Source of the DNA: Bacteroidales bacterium | GTDB lineage: Bacteria; Bacteroidota; Bacteroidia; Bacteroidales; UBA932 | Direction of reading: 5' to 3' | DNA length: 64,000 nt | Assembly (NCBI GenBank): GCA_017454905.1 | Contig: JAFTCB010000062.1 | Coordinates: 124,001 to 188,000 of the forward strand | In this document: positions 1 to 8,192 of the stretch, piece by piece | Layout of the letters: every line of letters starts with the position of its first letter | Position numbering within the stretch: the stretch's first letter is position 1 | Notes under the pieces: model-generated | The model's database searches: none | What the model saw: the letters and a program-made list of their open reading frames with translations, nothing else | Told to the model about the DNA's origin: nothing | Position numbers and translations under genes: made by a program

Positions 1-483
1 CTCGTGGGCGTTGCCCGTGGCGGGATCGTACTCATAAGCGCGCTCATATTTGTTCGAGGAGACGTCGCAGCCGCCGTTCTCCAGCAGGATCACGAGCACA
101 TGGCCGTCTGCCTTGTAGCGGTAGCAGGCCATCTGGAAACCGTCGTAGCAGTCTCCGTTGAAGAAACTGTGCTCCAGCCTGTTGCACGGCCCGACGAACT
201 CCGTATAGCCGTCAAATGCCTGCCGGAGTTCTTCCTTGATGCCGTCCTTGACGCTCTGCGCGGCATACTTCTTCGTCATGATGTTGTCGCCGAATGCCGA
301 GAAGATCTTGAAAAGTTCGTCGAAGGTGAAAGGTTCGGCGTCAACGGACCCGGCCGCCGCCGGGGCGGCGGTCTCCTTCGCCACGGAAGAAGGATCATTT
401 TCCTGTGCGGAACTCTTGGTGCCGCCTTTGCAGCCCGTCGCGATCAGCGTACAGGCAGCAAGAAGGATAAACAGTCTTTTCAT
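1..483 (-). CDS. Partial lipoprotein of unknown function (N-terminal 161 residues)
   Basis: Reading the minus strand from the ATG at 483 gives an open frame that runs off the left edge without a stop. It begins with Lys-Arg, a hydrophobic stretch and a lipobox ending IATGC (Cys18), so the product should be an exported, lipid-anchored protein. A short Ser/Ala-rich linker follows, then a soluble domain with three cysteines (in GPCNR, GDCYDG and GGCDV) and aromatic-rich strands. I do not recognise the family. The downstream part is outside the window, so length and domain content are unknown. It lies 11 nt downstream of the Nudix gene on the same strand and may share its promoter. Confidence 0.75.
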   Translation of the reverse strand, partial: MKRLFILLAACTLIATGCKGGTKSSAQENDPSSVAKETAAPAAAGSVDAEPFTFDELFKIFSAFGDNIMTKKYAAQSVKDGIKEELRQAFDGYTEFVGPCNRLEHSFFNGDCYDGFQMACYRYKADGHVLVILLENGGCDVSSNKYERAYEYDPATGNAHE

Positions 484-494
484 ATCTGGATCGA

Positions 495-1106
495 TTAAAC
501 TTTCGCTTCGCGGAAAACTTCCTGGATGGAAGGATAGGTGTTCTTGAGATAGGGAGGGAGGCTCGACCGGGCGACCCAGGCGGCGCGGGTGATGTCTTCC
601 TCGCGCTGCGGCGTCAGGTTGACCGGGTCGGTGTAGAGCATGTCGTACCACCAGGTGTGCTTGAGGTGCCAGATCCCGTCGCGCAGGTAGCAGTGGTCCG
701 TCACGCAGATCAGATCGCGCAGCGCCAGCTGGTCCACCCCGGTCTCCTCCTGCACCTCCCGGAGGGCGGTCACGGTGATCTCCTCTCCTTCTTCCCGATG
801 GCCCTTGGGAAGGTCCCAGAGGCCGTTGCGCTGGATGAGCAGGTAGTCGCCCCGGCGGTTGGACACCAGGCCGCCCGCGGCATCCACTTCGCGGAACTCG
901 GCACACACGCGGCGGTACATCCAGGCGGTGTTGTCCGTGGGGATATAGATGCGGGAGAGCGAGCGGGAGGCTTCGAACATCGCCACCAGGGTATGGATAT
1001 TGATGCTTTCTCCGAAATGGAACTCCACGGCGTTGGGATCGGCCAGCGCCTGTTCGTCCGGACTGCAGATGATGATGCAGCGTTTTTCGAAGTATATTTT
1101 ATGCAT
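495..1106 (-). CDS. Nudix hydrolase
   Basis: 203 residues. A complete Nudix box Gx5Ex7REUxEExGU spans about residues 102-124 (GHREEGE ... REVQEETGV), with the metal-binding glutamates intact. The Nudix fold starts near residue 70; the first 70 residues are an extra N-terminal domain seen in several Bacteroidetes Nudix proteins. The family hydrolyses nucleoside diphosphates linked to another moiety, but the substrate cannot be told from the sequence. A perfect -7 promoter element lies 18 nt upstream of the start, in a palindrome shared with the divergent SRPBCC gene. Confidence 0.88.
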   Translation of the reverse strand: MHKIYFEKRCIIICSPDEQALADPNAVEFHFGESINIHTLVAMFEASRSLSRIYIPTDNTAWMYRRVCAEFREVDAAGGLVSNRRGDYLLIQRNGLWDLPKGHREEGEEITVTALREVQEETGVDQLALRDLICVTDHCYLRDGIWHLKHTWWYDMLYTDPVNLTPQREEDITRAAWVARSSLPPYLKNTYPSIQEVFREAKV

Positions 1107-1117
1107 CAGAAATTTGC

Positions 1118-1133
1118 TATCTTTGCAAAGATA
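1118..1133. promoter_or_regulatory. Palindromic divergent -7 promoter element
   Basis: TATCTTTGCAAAGATA is a perfect 16-bp palindrome. Each strand therefore reads TATCTTTGC, a full match to the Bacteroidetes -7 consensus TAnnTTTGC. The plus-strand copy precedes the SRPBCC gene (ATG 1151) and the minus-strand copy precedes the Nudix gene (ATG 1106). The two polymerase sites overlap completely, so the genes are probably transcribed in a mutually exclusive way. Confidence 0.65.
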
Positions 1134-1150
1134 ATGATATTTTTTTGACT

Positions 1151-1594
1151 ATGACAGCACACTATACGAGCAAGCACGGTCAGGTGGCCAAACGGCCTGA
1201 GGAGCTTTTCATGGCGTTCACCGATCTGCGGAATTTCGCGCAGATGGTCCCCCAGGGGCAGGTCCAGGCCGAGATCCAGGCGGATTTCGACACCCTTTCC
1301 GTCGTGGTCCAGGGCTTCAAGATCGGGGTCCGCGTGGATGACCGGGAGCCTTACCGGCTGATCCGCCTGGGCAGCACTGAGTCACCCGTGGAGTTCGTGG
1401 CCGTGCTGCATTTCGAGCCTTCTGCGATTCCGGGCCGGACCGATTTCTGGATCGACCTGGATGCCAATCTGAATTTCATGATGAAGACGATGCTGGGCGG
1501 CAAGCTCCAGCAGGCGCTGGACAAGATGGTGGACGGCCTCGTGGATGCTTCCGAGGGCCGGATGCCGCAGATGCCGGACGGTTTCCGCAAATGA
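1151..1594 (+). CDS. SRPBCC (START-like) family protein
   Basis: 147 residues from the ATG at 1151; a TTG two codons earlier is in frame but less likely. The pattern (N-terminal strand, RPEELFMAFTDLRNF helix, antiparallel strands, long C-terminal helix ending LDKMVDGLVDAS) fits the small SRPBCC/polyketide-cyclase-like fold that binds hydrophobic ligands. No signal peptide, so cytoplasmic. No catalytic residues can be named. Its stop overlaps the start of the RsmF-like gene (ATGATGG at 1591), so the two are probably co-translated. Confidence 0.65.
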   Translation: MTAHYTSKHGQVAKRPEELFMAFTDLRNFAQMVPQGQVQAEIQADFDTLSVVVQGFKIGVRVDDREPYRLIRLGSTESPVEFVAVLHFEPSAIPGRTDFWIDLDANLNFMMKTMLGGKLQQALDKMVDGLVDASEGRMPQMPDGFRK

Positions 1595-3018
1595 TGGAGG
1601 AGGCTTCCGTCTCGGTCCGCCTCAATCCTTTCAAGGGGCTGGCGGGTCCGGAGGGCACGCCCGTGCCCTGGTCTCCCTATGGCCGCATCCTCTCCTCGCG
1701 TCCCAATTTCACCCTCGATCCCCTCTGGCACGCCGGCTGTTACTATGTCCAAGACAGCTCCGCGATGTTTGTAGGATACGCCTTTCGGCAAGTATTAGCC
1801 GATTGCTCTCCGTTACGCGGCAGCCAGCCTCCGGAAACGTCTCGCTGTGCTCGACCCCACCGCTGCGCTTCGCTTGCGGTCCCCCCTCTTACGATGCCGA
1901 GGGTGGCACGGTTTCCTGAGGCTGCTGCCGCCTCCACTTCCGCGCAATCGGAAAACGCTGCCTCGGAATGTCTTGAGCGGAGCGAAGTCCGCATCAGCGG
2001 ACCGGCCGGCCCCGGGACTTTGGCGGAGACAAAGTCGGAAAGGGGATTGAGGCCGCAGGGGGTCGCAGGGGGCAGAGCCCCCTTCACAGGCAGAGATCCA
2101 AGACCCGTCAGGGTCTTGGATCTCTGCGCGGCGCCTGGGGGGAAGACGACGGATCTGGCGGCATCGCTGCGGGAGGCCTGCGGGAGCGGGTTCGTGCTGG
2201 TGGCGAATGAGGTGATGAAGGCGCGTGTGGGCGTGCTGGACGACAACGTCGCACGCTGGGGCGACCCGTGCGTGGTCGTCACGAACGCGGACCCGGCGGC
2301 ATTCGCCCGGATGGAAGGCTGGTTCGACATCATCGTCGCAGACGTACCTTGCAGCGGCGAAGGCATGTTCCGCAAAGACCCCCGCGCCCGGGAAGAATGG
2401 AGCCCGGCCGTCGTGGACCTCTGCGCGGCCCGGCAGCGCCGCATCCTCGCGGACGTCTGGCCCGCCCTGCGCGAAGGCGGCTACCTGCTCTACAGCACCT
2501 GCACCTACGAAGCCGCCGAAAACGACGACAACCTCGCCTGGGCGGCCGAAGAACTCGGCGGCGAAATCCTGTCGCCGGAAGACATCTTCACCGGATACGG
2601 CGTCCGCCGCACCCCCCACGGGCACCTGCTGGAAGCCGGCGTCGTCCCCGGCGAAGGCCAATGGGCGGGCGTACTCCGCAAAACGGCCCCCCAGCGCACG
2701 GCAGCCCGCGCCGACCTCACCACGCTCCACCCCCTCCGCCAGGGCCTCCGCAAAGGCGAGGCAAAAGGAAAAGACTTCCTTCCCGACCCGGACTACGCAT
2801 TGAGCATAGAATTTGATAGCAAGGAATATCCGGCCGCGGACGTCGACCTGCAGACCGCCCTGCGCTTCCTGCACCGGGACGCGCTCGTCCTGCCCCAGGC
2901 CGCACCCGGCTACAACGTGATTACATACCTCGGCCACCCTTTGGGCTTCGTCAAGAACATCGGCGCCCGATGCAACAACCTCCTCCCGAAGGCCCGCCGG
3001 ATTTTGATGGATATATGA
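1591..3018 (+). CDS. rsmF: RsmF-type 16S rRNA (cytosine-5) methyltransferase with internal insertion
   Basis: 475 residues of the NOL1/NOP2/Sun family, SAM-dependent methylases of cytosine C5 in rRNA. Visible motifs: the N-terminal HAGCYYVQDSSAMF block (residues 47-60), SAM-binding RVLDLCAAPGGKT (174-186), DVPCSGEGMF with one catalytic cysteine, and YSTCTYEAAEND with the other. The C-terminal domain, typical of Bacteroidetes RsmF, ends LLPKARRILMD. Residues about 71-170 interrupt the link between the N-terminal domain and the SAM motif; they are Arg/Ser/Pro/Ala-rich and resemble nothing in the family. The frame stays open across this insertion, so the gene may still be functional. The N-terminus is some 15-20 residues shorter than usual. 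The start overlaps the upstream stop. Confidence 0.85.
   Translation: MMEEASVSVRLNPFKGLAGPEGTPVPWSPYGRILSSRPNFTLDPLWHAGCYYVQDSSAMFVGYAFRQVLADCSPLRGSQPPETSRCARPHRCASLAVPPLTMPRVARFPEAAAASTSAQSENAASECLERSEVRISGPAGPGTLAETKSERGLRPQGVAGGRAPFTGRDPRPVRVLDLCAAPGGKTTDLAASLREACGSGFVLVANEVMKARVGVLDDNVARWGDPCVVVTNADPAAFARMEGWFDIIVADVPCSGEGMFRKDPRAREEWSPAVVDLCAARQRRILADVWPALREGGYLLYSTCTYEAAENDDNLAWAAEELGGEILSPEDIFTGYGVRRTPHGHLLEAGVVPGEGQWAGVLRKTAPQRTAARADLTTLHPLRQGLRKGEAKGKDFLPDPDYALSIEFDSKEYPAADVDLQTALRFLHRDALVLPQAAPGYNVITYLGHPLGFVKNIGARCNNLLPKARRILMDI
1801..2126. repeat. Hairpin-rich element inserted in-frame in rsmF
   Basis: This stretch corresponds to the extra ~100 codons of rsmF. It holds four successive perfect hairpins: GTCCGC/GCGGAC (1987-2002), GACTTTG/CAAAGTC (2016-2036), GGGGGC/GCCCCC (2068-2082) and a 16-bp stem (2091-2106 with 2111-2126, 4-nt loop). 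The right arm of the last stem is the rsmF sequence encoding RVLDLC itself, so its left arm is an inverted copy of the gene at the junction. The CGCAGGGGGT...GGGGG...CCCCC pattern resembles the repeat unit at 13331-13571. The left boundary is estimated from where family similarity stops. Confidence 0.6.
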
Positions 3019-3863
3019 AAATGAAAAGACTGACCCTGCTGGCCGCCGCCCTCCTCGCATGCGCGGCAGCCTTCGCACAGGACACCACCGCAGAAGAATT
3101 CAAGGCACGCTACGAGCGCCTCGTCCGCAACGTCGGCTACTCCGGAGTCGGGGTAGAGACCCTGCTGGACCGCTGGGAAGAAGCCTGGCCGGAAGACACG
3201 GACGTGCCCGTGGCCCGGTTCAACTACTACCTCGACAAATCCCAGCGCACGGAAATGGTCGCGAAACCCGGGCTGAAGAAATACCTCGGAAACCCGCCGT
3301 CCATGACCCTGAAATCACCGGAAGGCGAGGACATCCCGTACTTCGAAGAAAACCTCTACGACGACGGACTCTTCGGCGAGGCCATCCAGGTACTCGACCG
3401 GCAGATCGCCGCCCGTCCCGCCGAACTCCGCTTCCGCTACCTCAAGGCCTCGGCCCTGCTCAACTATGAAAAAGAGCACCCGGACATGGCCGCCAACGAA
3501 CTCAGGCAGCTGATCAAGCTCCACACATCGTCCCGCCCCTCCTGGACCCTGGACGGCGAACCCGCCGGCGAGGATGTCTTCCAGCAGGGCATCGGCGAAT
3601 TCTGCTACCTGTTCTGCCAGGTCGGCAGCCCGGACAGCTACGAGTACTTCCGCGACATCTCCGAGCAGATGAACAAGCTCTTCCCCAAGAACCCCGTTTT
3701 CCTGGACAACATCGGTTCCTACTGGCAGGTCGCGATGGGCAACGACAAGCAGGCCGCGAAGTACTACAAAAAGGCGTTGAAACTCGACCCGGAAGACTTC
3801 GCCGCCCGGCGGAATCTGCAAATCATTGAAAAAAAGCAGGCCGCATCGAAGAAAAAGAAATAA
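3015..3863 (+). CDS. Secreted TPR-containing protein of unknown function
   Basis: 282 residues from the ATG at 3015, which overlaps the rsmF stop (ATGA). A signal peptide of about 22 residues ends AFAQ. The body is helical, with one clear tetratricopeptide unit near the C-terminus (NIGSYWQVAMGNDKQAAKYY, then KALKLDPEDFAARRNL) and a less clear one around residue 150. The C-terminus is Lys-rich. TPRs mediate protein-protein contacts; the likely location is the periplasm. The partner is unknown. An in-frame start further upstream at 2970 would put a proline-rich tail before the signal peptide and is rejected. Confidence 0.7.
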   Translation: MKMKRLTLLAAALLACAAAFAQDTTAEEFKARYERLVRNVGYSGVGVETLLDRWEEAWPEDTDVPVARFNYYLDKSQRTEMVAKPGLKKYLGNPPSMTLKSPEGEDIPYFEENLYDDGLFGEAIQVLDRQIAARPAELRFRYLKASALLNYEKEHPDMAANELRQLIKLHTSSRPSWTLDGEPAGEDVFQQGIGEFCYLFCQVGSPDSYEYFRDISEQMNKLFPKNPVFLDNIGSYWQVAMGNDKQAAKYYKKALKLDPEDFAARRNLQIIEKKQAASKKKK

Positions 3864-3921
3864 AGCGTGAAACTTTTGGCTTCGGTTTGCCGTATTAGAA
3901 AAGCATGGCATTTCCGAACGT

Positions 3922-4992
3922 ATGAAACTTTCACAATTCGACTTCGAACTCCCGCAGGAGAGAATCGCCACGGAACTGATGCCCGAAATCGACGGGCACA
4001 TCCAGTGGCGGGATGAATGCAAACTGATGGTCCTCCACAAAGATACCGGCGAGATCGAGCACCGGCAGTTCAAGGACATCATCGACTATTTCGGCAAACG
4101 GGACCGTTTCGTGCTCAACGACACCAAGGTCTTCCCCGCCAAGCTCTTCGGCAAGAAAGAGAAGACCGGCGCGGACATCATGGTCTTCCTGCTGCGCGAG
4201 CTCAACCGCGAGCAGCGCCTCTGGGACGTGATCGTGGACCCCGCACGCAAGATCCGCATCGGCAACAAACTGTATTTCGGCGACGACGAGAGCATGGTGG
4301 CCGAGGTCATCGACAACACGACCTCGCGCGGCCGTACCCTGCGATTCCTGTATGACGGTCCGTACGACGAGTTCAAGGCGGCCCTCTTCGCCCTCGGACA
4401 GACCCCCGTCCCCGAGTGGGTCAAGCAGACCCCCACGGCCCGGGATGCCGAAGAGTTCCAGACCATCTTCGCCACGCACGAAGGCGCCGTCTCCGCGCCG
4501 GCGGCCGGTCTGCATTTCAGCCGGGAGCTCCTCAACCGGATGATCCTCAACGATATCGACAAGACCTTCATCACCGTCCACATGGGCATCGGACATTTCC
4601 GCACCGTGGACGTGGAGGACCTCTCCAAGCACCGCATGGACGGCGAACGCATCATCATCAGCGAGCAGGCTGCCGACGAGATCAACCGGACCAAGCGCGG
4701 CGGGCACAAGATCTGCGCCGTGGGCGTGACCGTGATCCGGGCCCTGGAGACCTATGTCACCACGGACCATGAGGTGCGGGCCAACGACACCTGGACCAAC
4801 AAGTTCATCTTCCCGCCCTATGAGTTCTCCATCCCGGACGCCATCGTCTCCAATTTCCACCTTCCGGAGTCGACCATGCTGATGTCCGTAGCAGCCTTCG
4901 GCGGCTACGAAAAGGTCATGAACGCCTACCAGAGCGCGCTGGACAACGGATACCGCTTCGGTCCCTACGGCGACGCGCTGCTGATCGTCTGA
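3922..4992 (+). CDS. queA: S-adenosylmethionine:tRNA ribosyltransferase-isomerase QueA
   Basis: 356 residues, normal length for QueA. The enzyme moves the ribosyl part of SAM onto 7-aminomethyl-7-deazaguanine at the tRNA wobble position, forming epoxyqueuosine. Recognisable segments are the N-terminal MKLSQFDFELPQERIA, RFVLNDTKVFPAKLFG, the central APAAGLHFSRELL, ITVHMGIGHFRTV and the C-terminal NFHLPESTMLMSVAAFGG, all hallmarks of the family. It has its own start region after a 58-nt gap, and a strong terminator follows its stop. Confidence 0.95.
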   Translation: MKLSQFDFELPQERIATELMPEIDGHIQWRDECKLMVLHKDTGEIEHRQFKDIIDYFGKRDRFVLNDTKVFPAKLFGKKEKTGADIMVFLLRELNREQRLWDVIVDPARKIRIGNKLYFGDDESMVAEVIDNTTSRGRTLRFLYDGPYDEFKAALFALGQTPVPEWVKQTPTARDAEEFQTIFATHEGAVSAPAAGLHFSRELLNRMILNDIDKTFITVHMGIGHFRTVDVEDLSKHRMDGERIIISEQAADEINRTKRGGHKICAVGVTVIRALETYVTTDHEVRANDTWTNKFIFPPYEFSIPDAIVSNFHLPESTMLMSVAAFGGYEKVMNAYQSALDNGYRFGPYGDALLIV

Positions 4993-5013
4993 TCCCACGG
5001 GAAAACGACAGAG

Positions 5014-5043
5014 AATCCGCTTGAAGTTTCAGGCGGATTTTTT
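5014..5043 (+). terminator. Rho-independent terminator after queA
   Basis: AATCCGC (5014-5020) pairs with GCGGATT (5033-5039), followed directly by a run of T. It lies 22 nt past the queA stop and separates queA from dprA. Its T-run merges into the -7 element of the next promoter. Confidence 0.75.
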
Positions 5044-5051
5044 ATATTTGT
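5043..5051 (+). promoter_or_regulatory. -7 promoter element for dprA
   Basis: TATATTTGT matches TAnnTTTG and lies 20 nt upstream of the dprA ATG at 5072, directly behind the queA terminator. No clear -33 TTTG is seen. Confidence 0.5.
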
Positions 5052-5071
5052 CCGGACCAAAACTATGAAAA

Positions 5072-6241
5072 ATGGACAAAGACATTTCTCCCCTGGTGAG
5101 CGCCATCGCGCTCAACGCCATCTTCGGCAACGAGCCGAAGTTTTCCCATCACCTCATCGACGCCCTCGGCTCCGCCGAAGCGCTTTTCAATCTCGCCGAA
5201 GCGGAGCGGCTGGAGCTTTTCGGCCCCTACCGTCCCCGCGTCGCGCAGATCGGGCCGCAGGCCCTGGAAGCCGCCCGGAATGAGTTCGAGCGCCTTTCCG
5301 CACGGGGCGTCCAGTTCCTCAGCATCTTCGACGGAGGCTATCCGGAGGCGCTCCGGGAGTGCCCGGACGCGCCGCTGCTGCTCTATGTGCGCAGCATCAC
5401 CCCGGCGGCGGAGCTGTTCGCCGGGCGCCCCGCCGTCGCCATCGTGGGCACGCGCGACCAGAGCCTCTACGGCCGCGAATGCTGCCAGCGCATCGTGCAC
5501 GCCCTCGCGGAAGCGCCCGCCCGGCCTGCGGTCATCAGCGGACTCGCCCTGGGCGTGGACATCACCGCGCAGGCCACCGCACTCGAATGCGGCCTGCCCA
5601 CCGTCGGGGTCAGTCCGGTCGGCATCGAGGACGTCTATCCGAGGCGCCATGCGGCTTTCGTGGAACGGATGGTCTCCACCCCCGGATGCGCCCTGGTCAC
5701 GGATTACCCGCCCGGTACGGCGCCGGTTGCATTCACCTTCCTGCGCCGCAACCGCATCATCGCCGGGCTTGCCGGCGCCACGGTGCTCATCGAATCCCGG
5801 CTCAAGGGCGGCGGGATGATCACCGCCCGCATGGCCGCCGGCTACGGGCGCGACGTCTTCGCCGTCCCCGGCCGCATCGACGACCTCCGCTCGCAGGGCT
5901 GCAACCTGCTGCTTCAGGAACAGGTCGCGGCCCCCGTCGCTTCGCCGGAATCCCTCCCGGCCCGGATGGGACTCGGCCGGCGGCGCCGCACGCGGACAGC
6001 GGACCTCGCAGCCGCCGTCCGGGACCGTTTCTCCCCCGCCCTTCCCGCCGGCGAAGTGGAACAGCTCGTGCAGATCGCCGGAGTCATCCGCGCGCAGCGG
6101 GGCATCTGCTTCGACGAACTGTGCCGGGAGACCGCCCTCAGCTACGCCTTCATCGCCCGTGCGGCCGGACTGCTGGAAGAAGAAGGGTTTATCGGCATCG
6201 ATCTGCTCCAGCGGTGCACCATTAACACAAAAAATGCTTAA
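5072..6241 (+). CDS. dprA: DNA-processing protein DprA (Smf)
   Basis: 389 residues, full length. DprA binds incoming single-stranded DNA during natural transformation and loads RecA. The Rossmann-like domain is clear: VAIVGTRDQSLYG, then VISGLALGVDITAQATAL (usually SGLARGID), FLRRNRIIAGLAGATVLIES and the VFAVPGRIDD segment. An N-terminal helical region and a C-terminal winged-helix domain (last about 60 residues) complete the usual architecture. Possession of dprA does not prove competence. It is followed 11 nt later by tatD. Confidence 0.95.
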   Translation: MDKDISPLVSAIALNAIFGNEPKFSHHLIDALGSAEALFNLAEAERLELFGPYRPRVAQIGPQALEAARNEFERLSARGVQFLSIFDGGYPEALRECPDAPLLLYVRSITPAAELFAGRPAVAIVGTRDQSLYGRECCQRIVHALAEAPARPAVISGLALGVDITAQATALECGLPTVGVSPVGIEDVYPRRHAAFVERMVSTPGCALVTDYPPGTAPVAFTFLRRNRIIAGLAGATVLIESRLKGGGMITARMAAGYGRDVFAVPGRIDDLRSQGCNLLLQEQVAAPVASPESLPARMGLGRRRRTRTADLAAAVRDRFSPALPAGEVEQLVQIAGVIRAQRGICFDELCRETALSYAFIARAAGLLEEEGFIGIDLLQRCTINTKNA

Positions 6242-6247
6242 CTTTGT
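6239..6247 (+). promoter_or_regulatory. Possible -7 element just before tatD
   Basis: TAACTTTGT matches TAnnTTTG and overlaps the last codon of dprA. It ends only 5 nt before the tatD ATG, so a transcript from it would have almost no leader. No -33 match is clear; it could be chance. Confidence 0.3.
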
Positions 6248-6252
6248 ACTGG

Positions 6253-7023
6253 ATGGAGTTCATCGACACGCATACCCATACCTATGATGAGGCTTTCACC
6301 GGGTGCGAAGACGAGATCGTCGCGCGCGCCCTCGCCGCCGGCGTGTCCGTCCAGCTGCAGGCGGATGTGGATTCGCGGGAGCGGGGGCGGATGTTTGCGC
6401 TCGTAGAGCGGCACCCGGGCGTGCTGCGGCCGATGCTCGGCCTCTACCCCGGCTCCGTGGACAAGGACTGGCGGAGCGAGATCGACGCCCTGGAAGCCTG
6501 GCGCGGCCGGGGAATCGTCGCCGTCGGCGAAATCGGGCTCGACTACCACTACGGCGCGGACACCAAGGAAGAGCAGAAAGCGGCCTTCCGCACGCAGCTG
6601 GAGCTCGCCGCCTCCTGGGACCTGCCCGTCAATATCCACCTGCGGGAAGCCACGGAGGATTTCCTCGCCATCCTGGGAGACTGCCGCCACCTCCACCTGC
6701 GCGGCAACCTCCACGCCTTCAGCGGCAGTGCCGAGTTCTTCGACCGCGTGCGGCGTCTCGGCGGCGACTGGTATGTCGGGATCGGCGGCGTGCTGACCTT
6801 CAAGAAAGCCTCCATCGCGGAGGACATCAAGCGCATCCCCCTGGACCGCATCCTGCTGGAGACCGACGCGCCCTACCTCACCCCGGTCCCCCACCGCGGC
6901 GAGCGCAACGAAAGCGCATACATCCCCCTGATCGCCGCATTCCTCGCCCGCCAGAAAGGCATCAGCGTCGAAGAAGTCGCCGCTGCCACCACTGCCAACG
7001 CCAAAAGACTGTTCGCCATATGA
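6253..7023 (+). CDS. tatD: TatD-family metal-dependent hydrolase
   Basis: 256 residues from the ATG at 6253; an in-frame TTG at 6244 is possible but gives no extra conserved sequence. Family signatures are present in order: FIDTHTHTYD metal-binding HxH at the N-terminus, GEIGLDYHYG with the Glu ligand, NIHLREA, HAFSGSAEF with a His ligand and ETDAPYLTPVPHRGERNE at the C-terminus. TatD proteins are TIM-barrel metal-dependent nucleases with 3'-5' exonuclease or deoxyribonuclease activity. The stop overlaps the start of the asparaginase gene by 4 nt. Confidence 0.92.
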   Translation: MEFIDTHTHTYDEAFTGCEDEIVARALAAGVSVQLQADVDSRERGRMFALVERHPGVLRPMLGLYPGSVDKDWRSEIDALEAWRGRGIVAVGEIGLDYHYGADTKEEQKAAFRTQLELAASWDLPVNIHLREATEDFLAILGDCRHLHLRGNLHAFSGSAEFFDRVRRLGGDWYVGIGGVLTFKKASIAEDIKRIPLDRILLETDAPYLTPVPHRGERNESAYIPLIAAFLARQKGISVEEVAAATTANAKRLFAI

Positions 7024-8087
7024 AGCTGAATTTCAAATTCTTCCCGGAGAAGACGACCCGGACGGCCGTGCTGCTGATCTATACCGGCGGCACGATCGGC
7101 ATGAAAGAAGACCCCGCCGACGGGACCCTCAAGCCCTTCGATTTCAGCGGGATCCTCGAGGAGGTCCCCGAACTGCGGAAGTTCGCGATGAAAATCGACT
7201 CCTACGCCTTCAACCCGATCATCGACTCGTCCGACGTCGAGCCCTCGCTCTGGCAGGCCCTCGCCCGCCTGATCCAGGAACGCTACAACGACTATGACGG
7301 ATTCGTCATCCTACACGGCACCGACACCATGGCCTACAGCGCCTCCGCGCTGAGTTTCATGCTGGAAAACCTGGGCAAGCCTGTCATCTTCACCGGCAGC
7401 CAGCTTCCGATCGGGCAGCCGCGCACCGACGGGAAAGAGAACCTGATTTCCGCCGTGGAGATCGCCACGGCGAAAGACTCCCACGGGCATCCGATGGTGC
7501 CGGAAGTCTGCATCTGCTTCAACTCGCAGCTGCTGCGGGGCAACCGCAGCGTCAAGGTCAACGCCACCGGTTTCGACGCCTTCAAGTCGCCCAACTATCC
7601 GCTGCTCGCGACGGCGGGCATCAACATCAAGTACAACAACAGCTTCATCCACTACGGCTACGACCGCCGCAAAGGGGTCTCCATCCACACCGCGCTGGAC
7701 ACCCGCGTGTCGGTGCTCAAACTGCACCCGGGCATCACGGAGCAGGCCGTCCGGGACATCCTGCTCGGGGACGGCTCGCGCGCCGTCATCCTCGAGACCT
7801 ACGGGGCCGGCAACGCGCCCTGCCGTCCGTGGTTCCTGGCCCTGGTCCGGGAAGCCGCCTCACGCGGCAAGATCCTGCTCAACGTGACCCAGTGCCTGAG
7901 CGGAGACGTGGACATGGACATCTATGCCACGGGGCGTTCCCTCAAGGATGCGGGCGTGATCTGCGGACACGACATCACGACGGAGAGCGCTCTCGGGAAA
8001 TTGTTTTACCTCATGGGAGAGCATGCCGACAATGAGAAAGTCAAGGCCCTTCTGGAGAAAAACCTCAAGGGCGAAATCTCAAAATAA
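7020..8087 (+). CDS. ansA: Type I (cytoplasmic) L-asparaginase
   Basis: 355 residues, starting at the ATG that overlaps the tatD stop. It hydrolyses L-asparagine to aspartate and ammonia. The first catalytic threonine is in LIYTGGTIGM and the second in HGTDTMAYSASAL. ENLGKPVIFTGSQLPIG, the FNSQLLRGNRSVKV segment and a conserved C-terminal LNVTQCLSGDVDM also match. There is no signal peptide, unlike the periplasmic type II enzyme. Asparaginyl-tRNA synthetase lies 2.5 kb downstream, with no evident link. Confidence 0.93.
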   Translation: MKLNFKFFPEKTTRTAVLLIYTGGTIGMKEDPADGTLKPFDFSGILEEVPELRKFAMKIDSYAFNPIIDSSDVEPSLWQALARLIQERYNDYDGFVILHGTDTMAYSASALSFMLENLGKPVIFTGSQLPIGQPRTDGKENLISAVEIATAKDSHGHPMVPEVCICFNSQLLRGNRSVKVNATGFDAFKSPNYPLLATAGINIKYNNSFIHYGYDRRKGVSIHTALDTRVSVLKLHPGITEQAVRDILLGDGSRAVILETYGAGNAPCRPWFLALVREAASRGKILLNVTQCLSGDVDMDIYATGRSLKDAGVICGHDITTESALGKLFYLMGEHADNEKVKALLEKNLKGEISK

Positions 8088-8090
8088 GTA

Positions 8091-8120
8091 TTGATAAATG
8101 AAATTTTTTTACTAAATTGC
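8091..8120 (+). promoter_or_regulatory. Likely promoter of the exbB operon
   Basis: TTG at 8091-8093 and TAAATTGC at 8113-8120 are 19 nt apart, close to the Bacteroidetes -33/-7 layout, though the -7 lacks one T of the consensus. It sits in the 105-nt AT-rich gap upstream of exbB and leaves a leader of about 65 nt rich in A and T. Confidence 0.4.
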
Positions 8121-8192
8121 ACCGCTTTTAGATATTTAAGCACGACCATAAACGCATATAATTATCACAACTAATACATTATTAAATTCATT

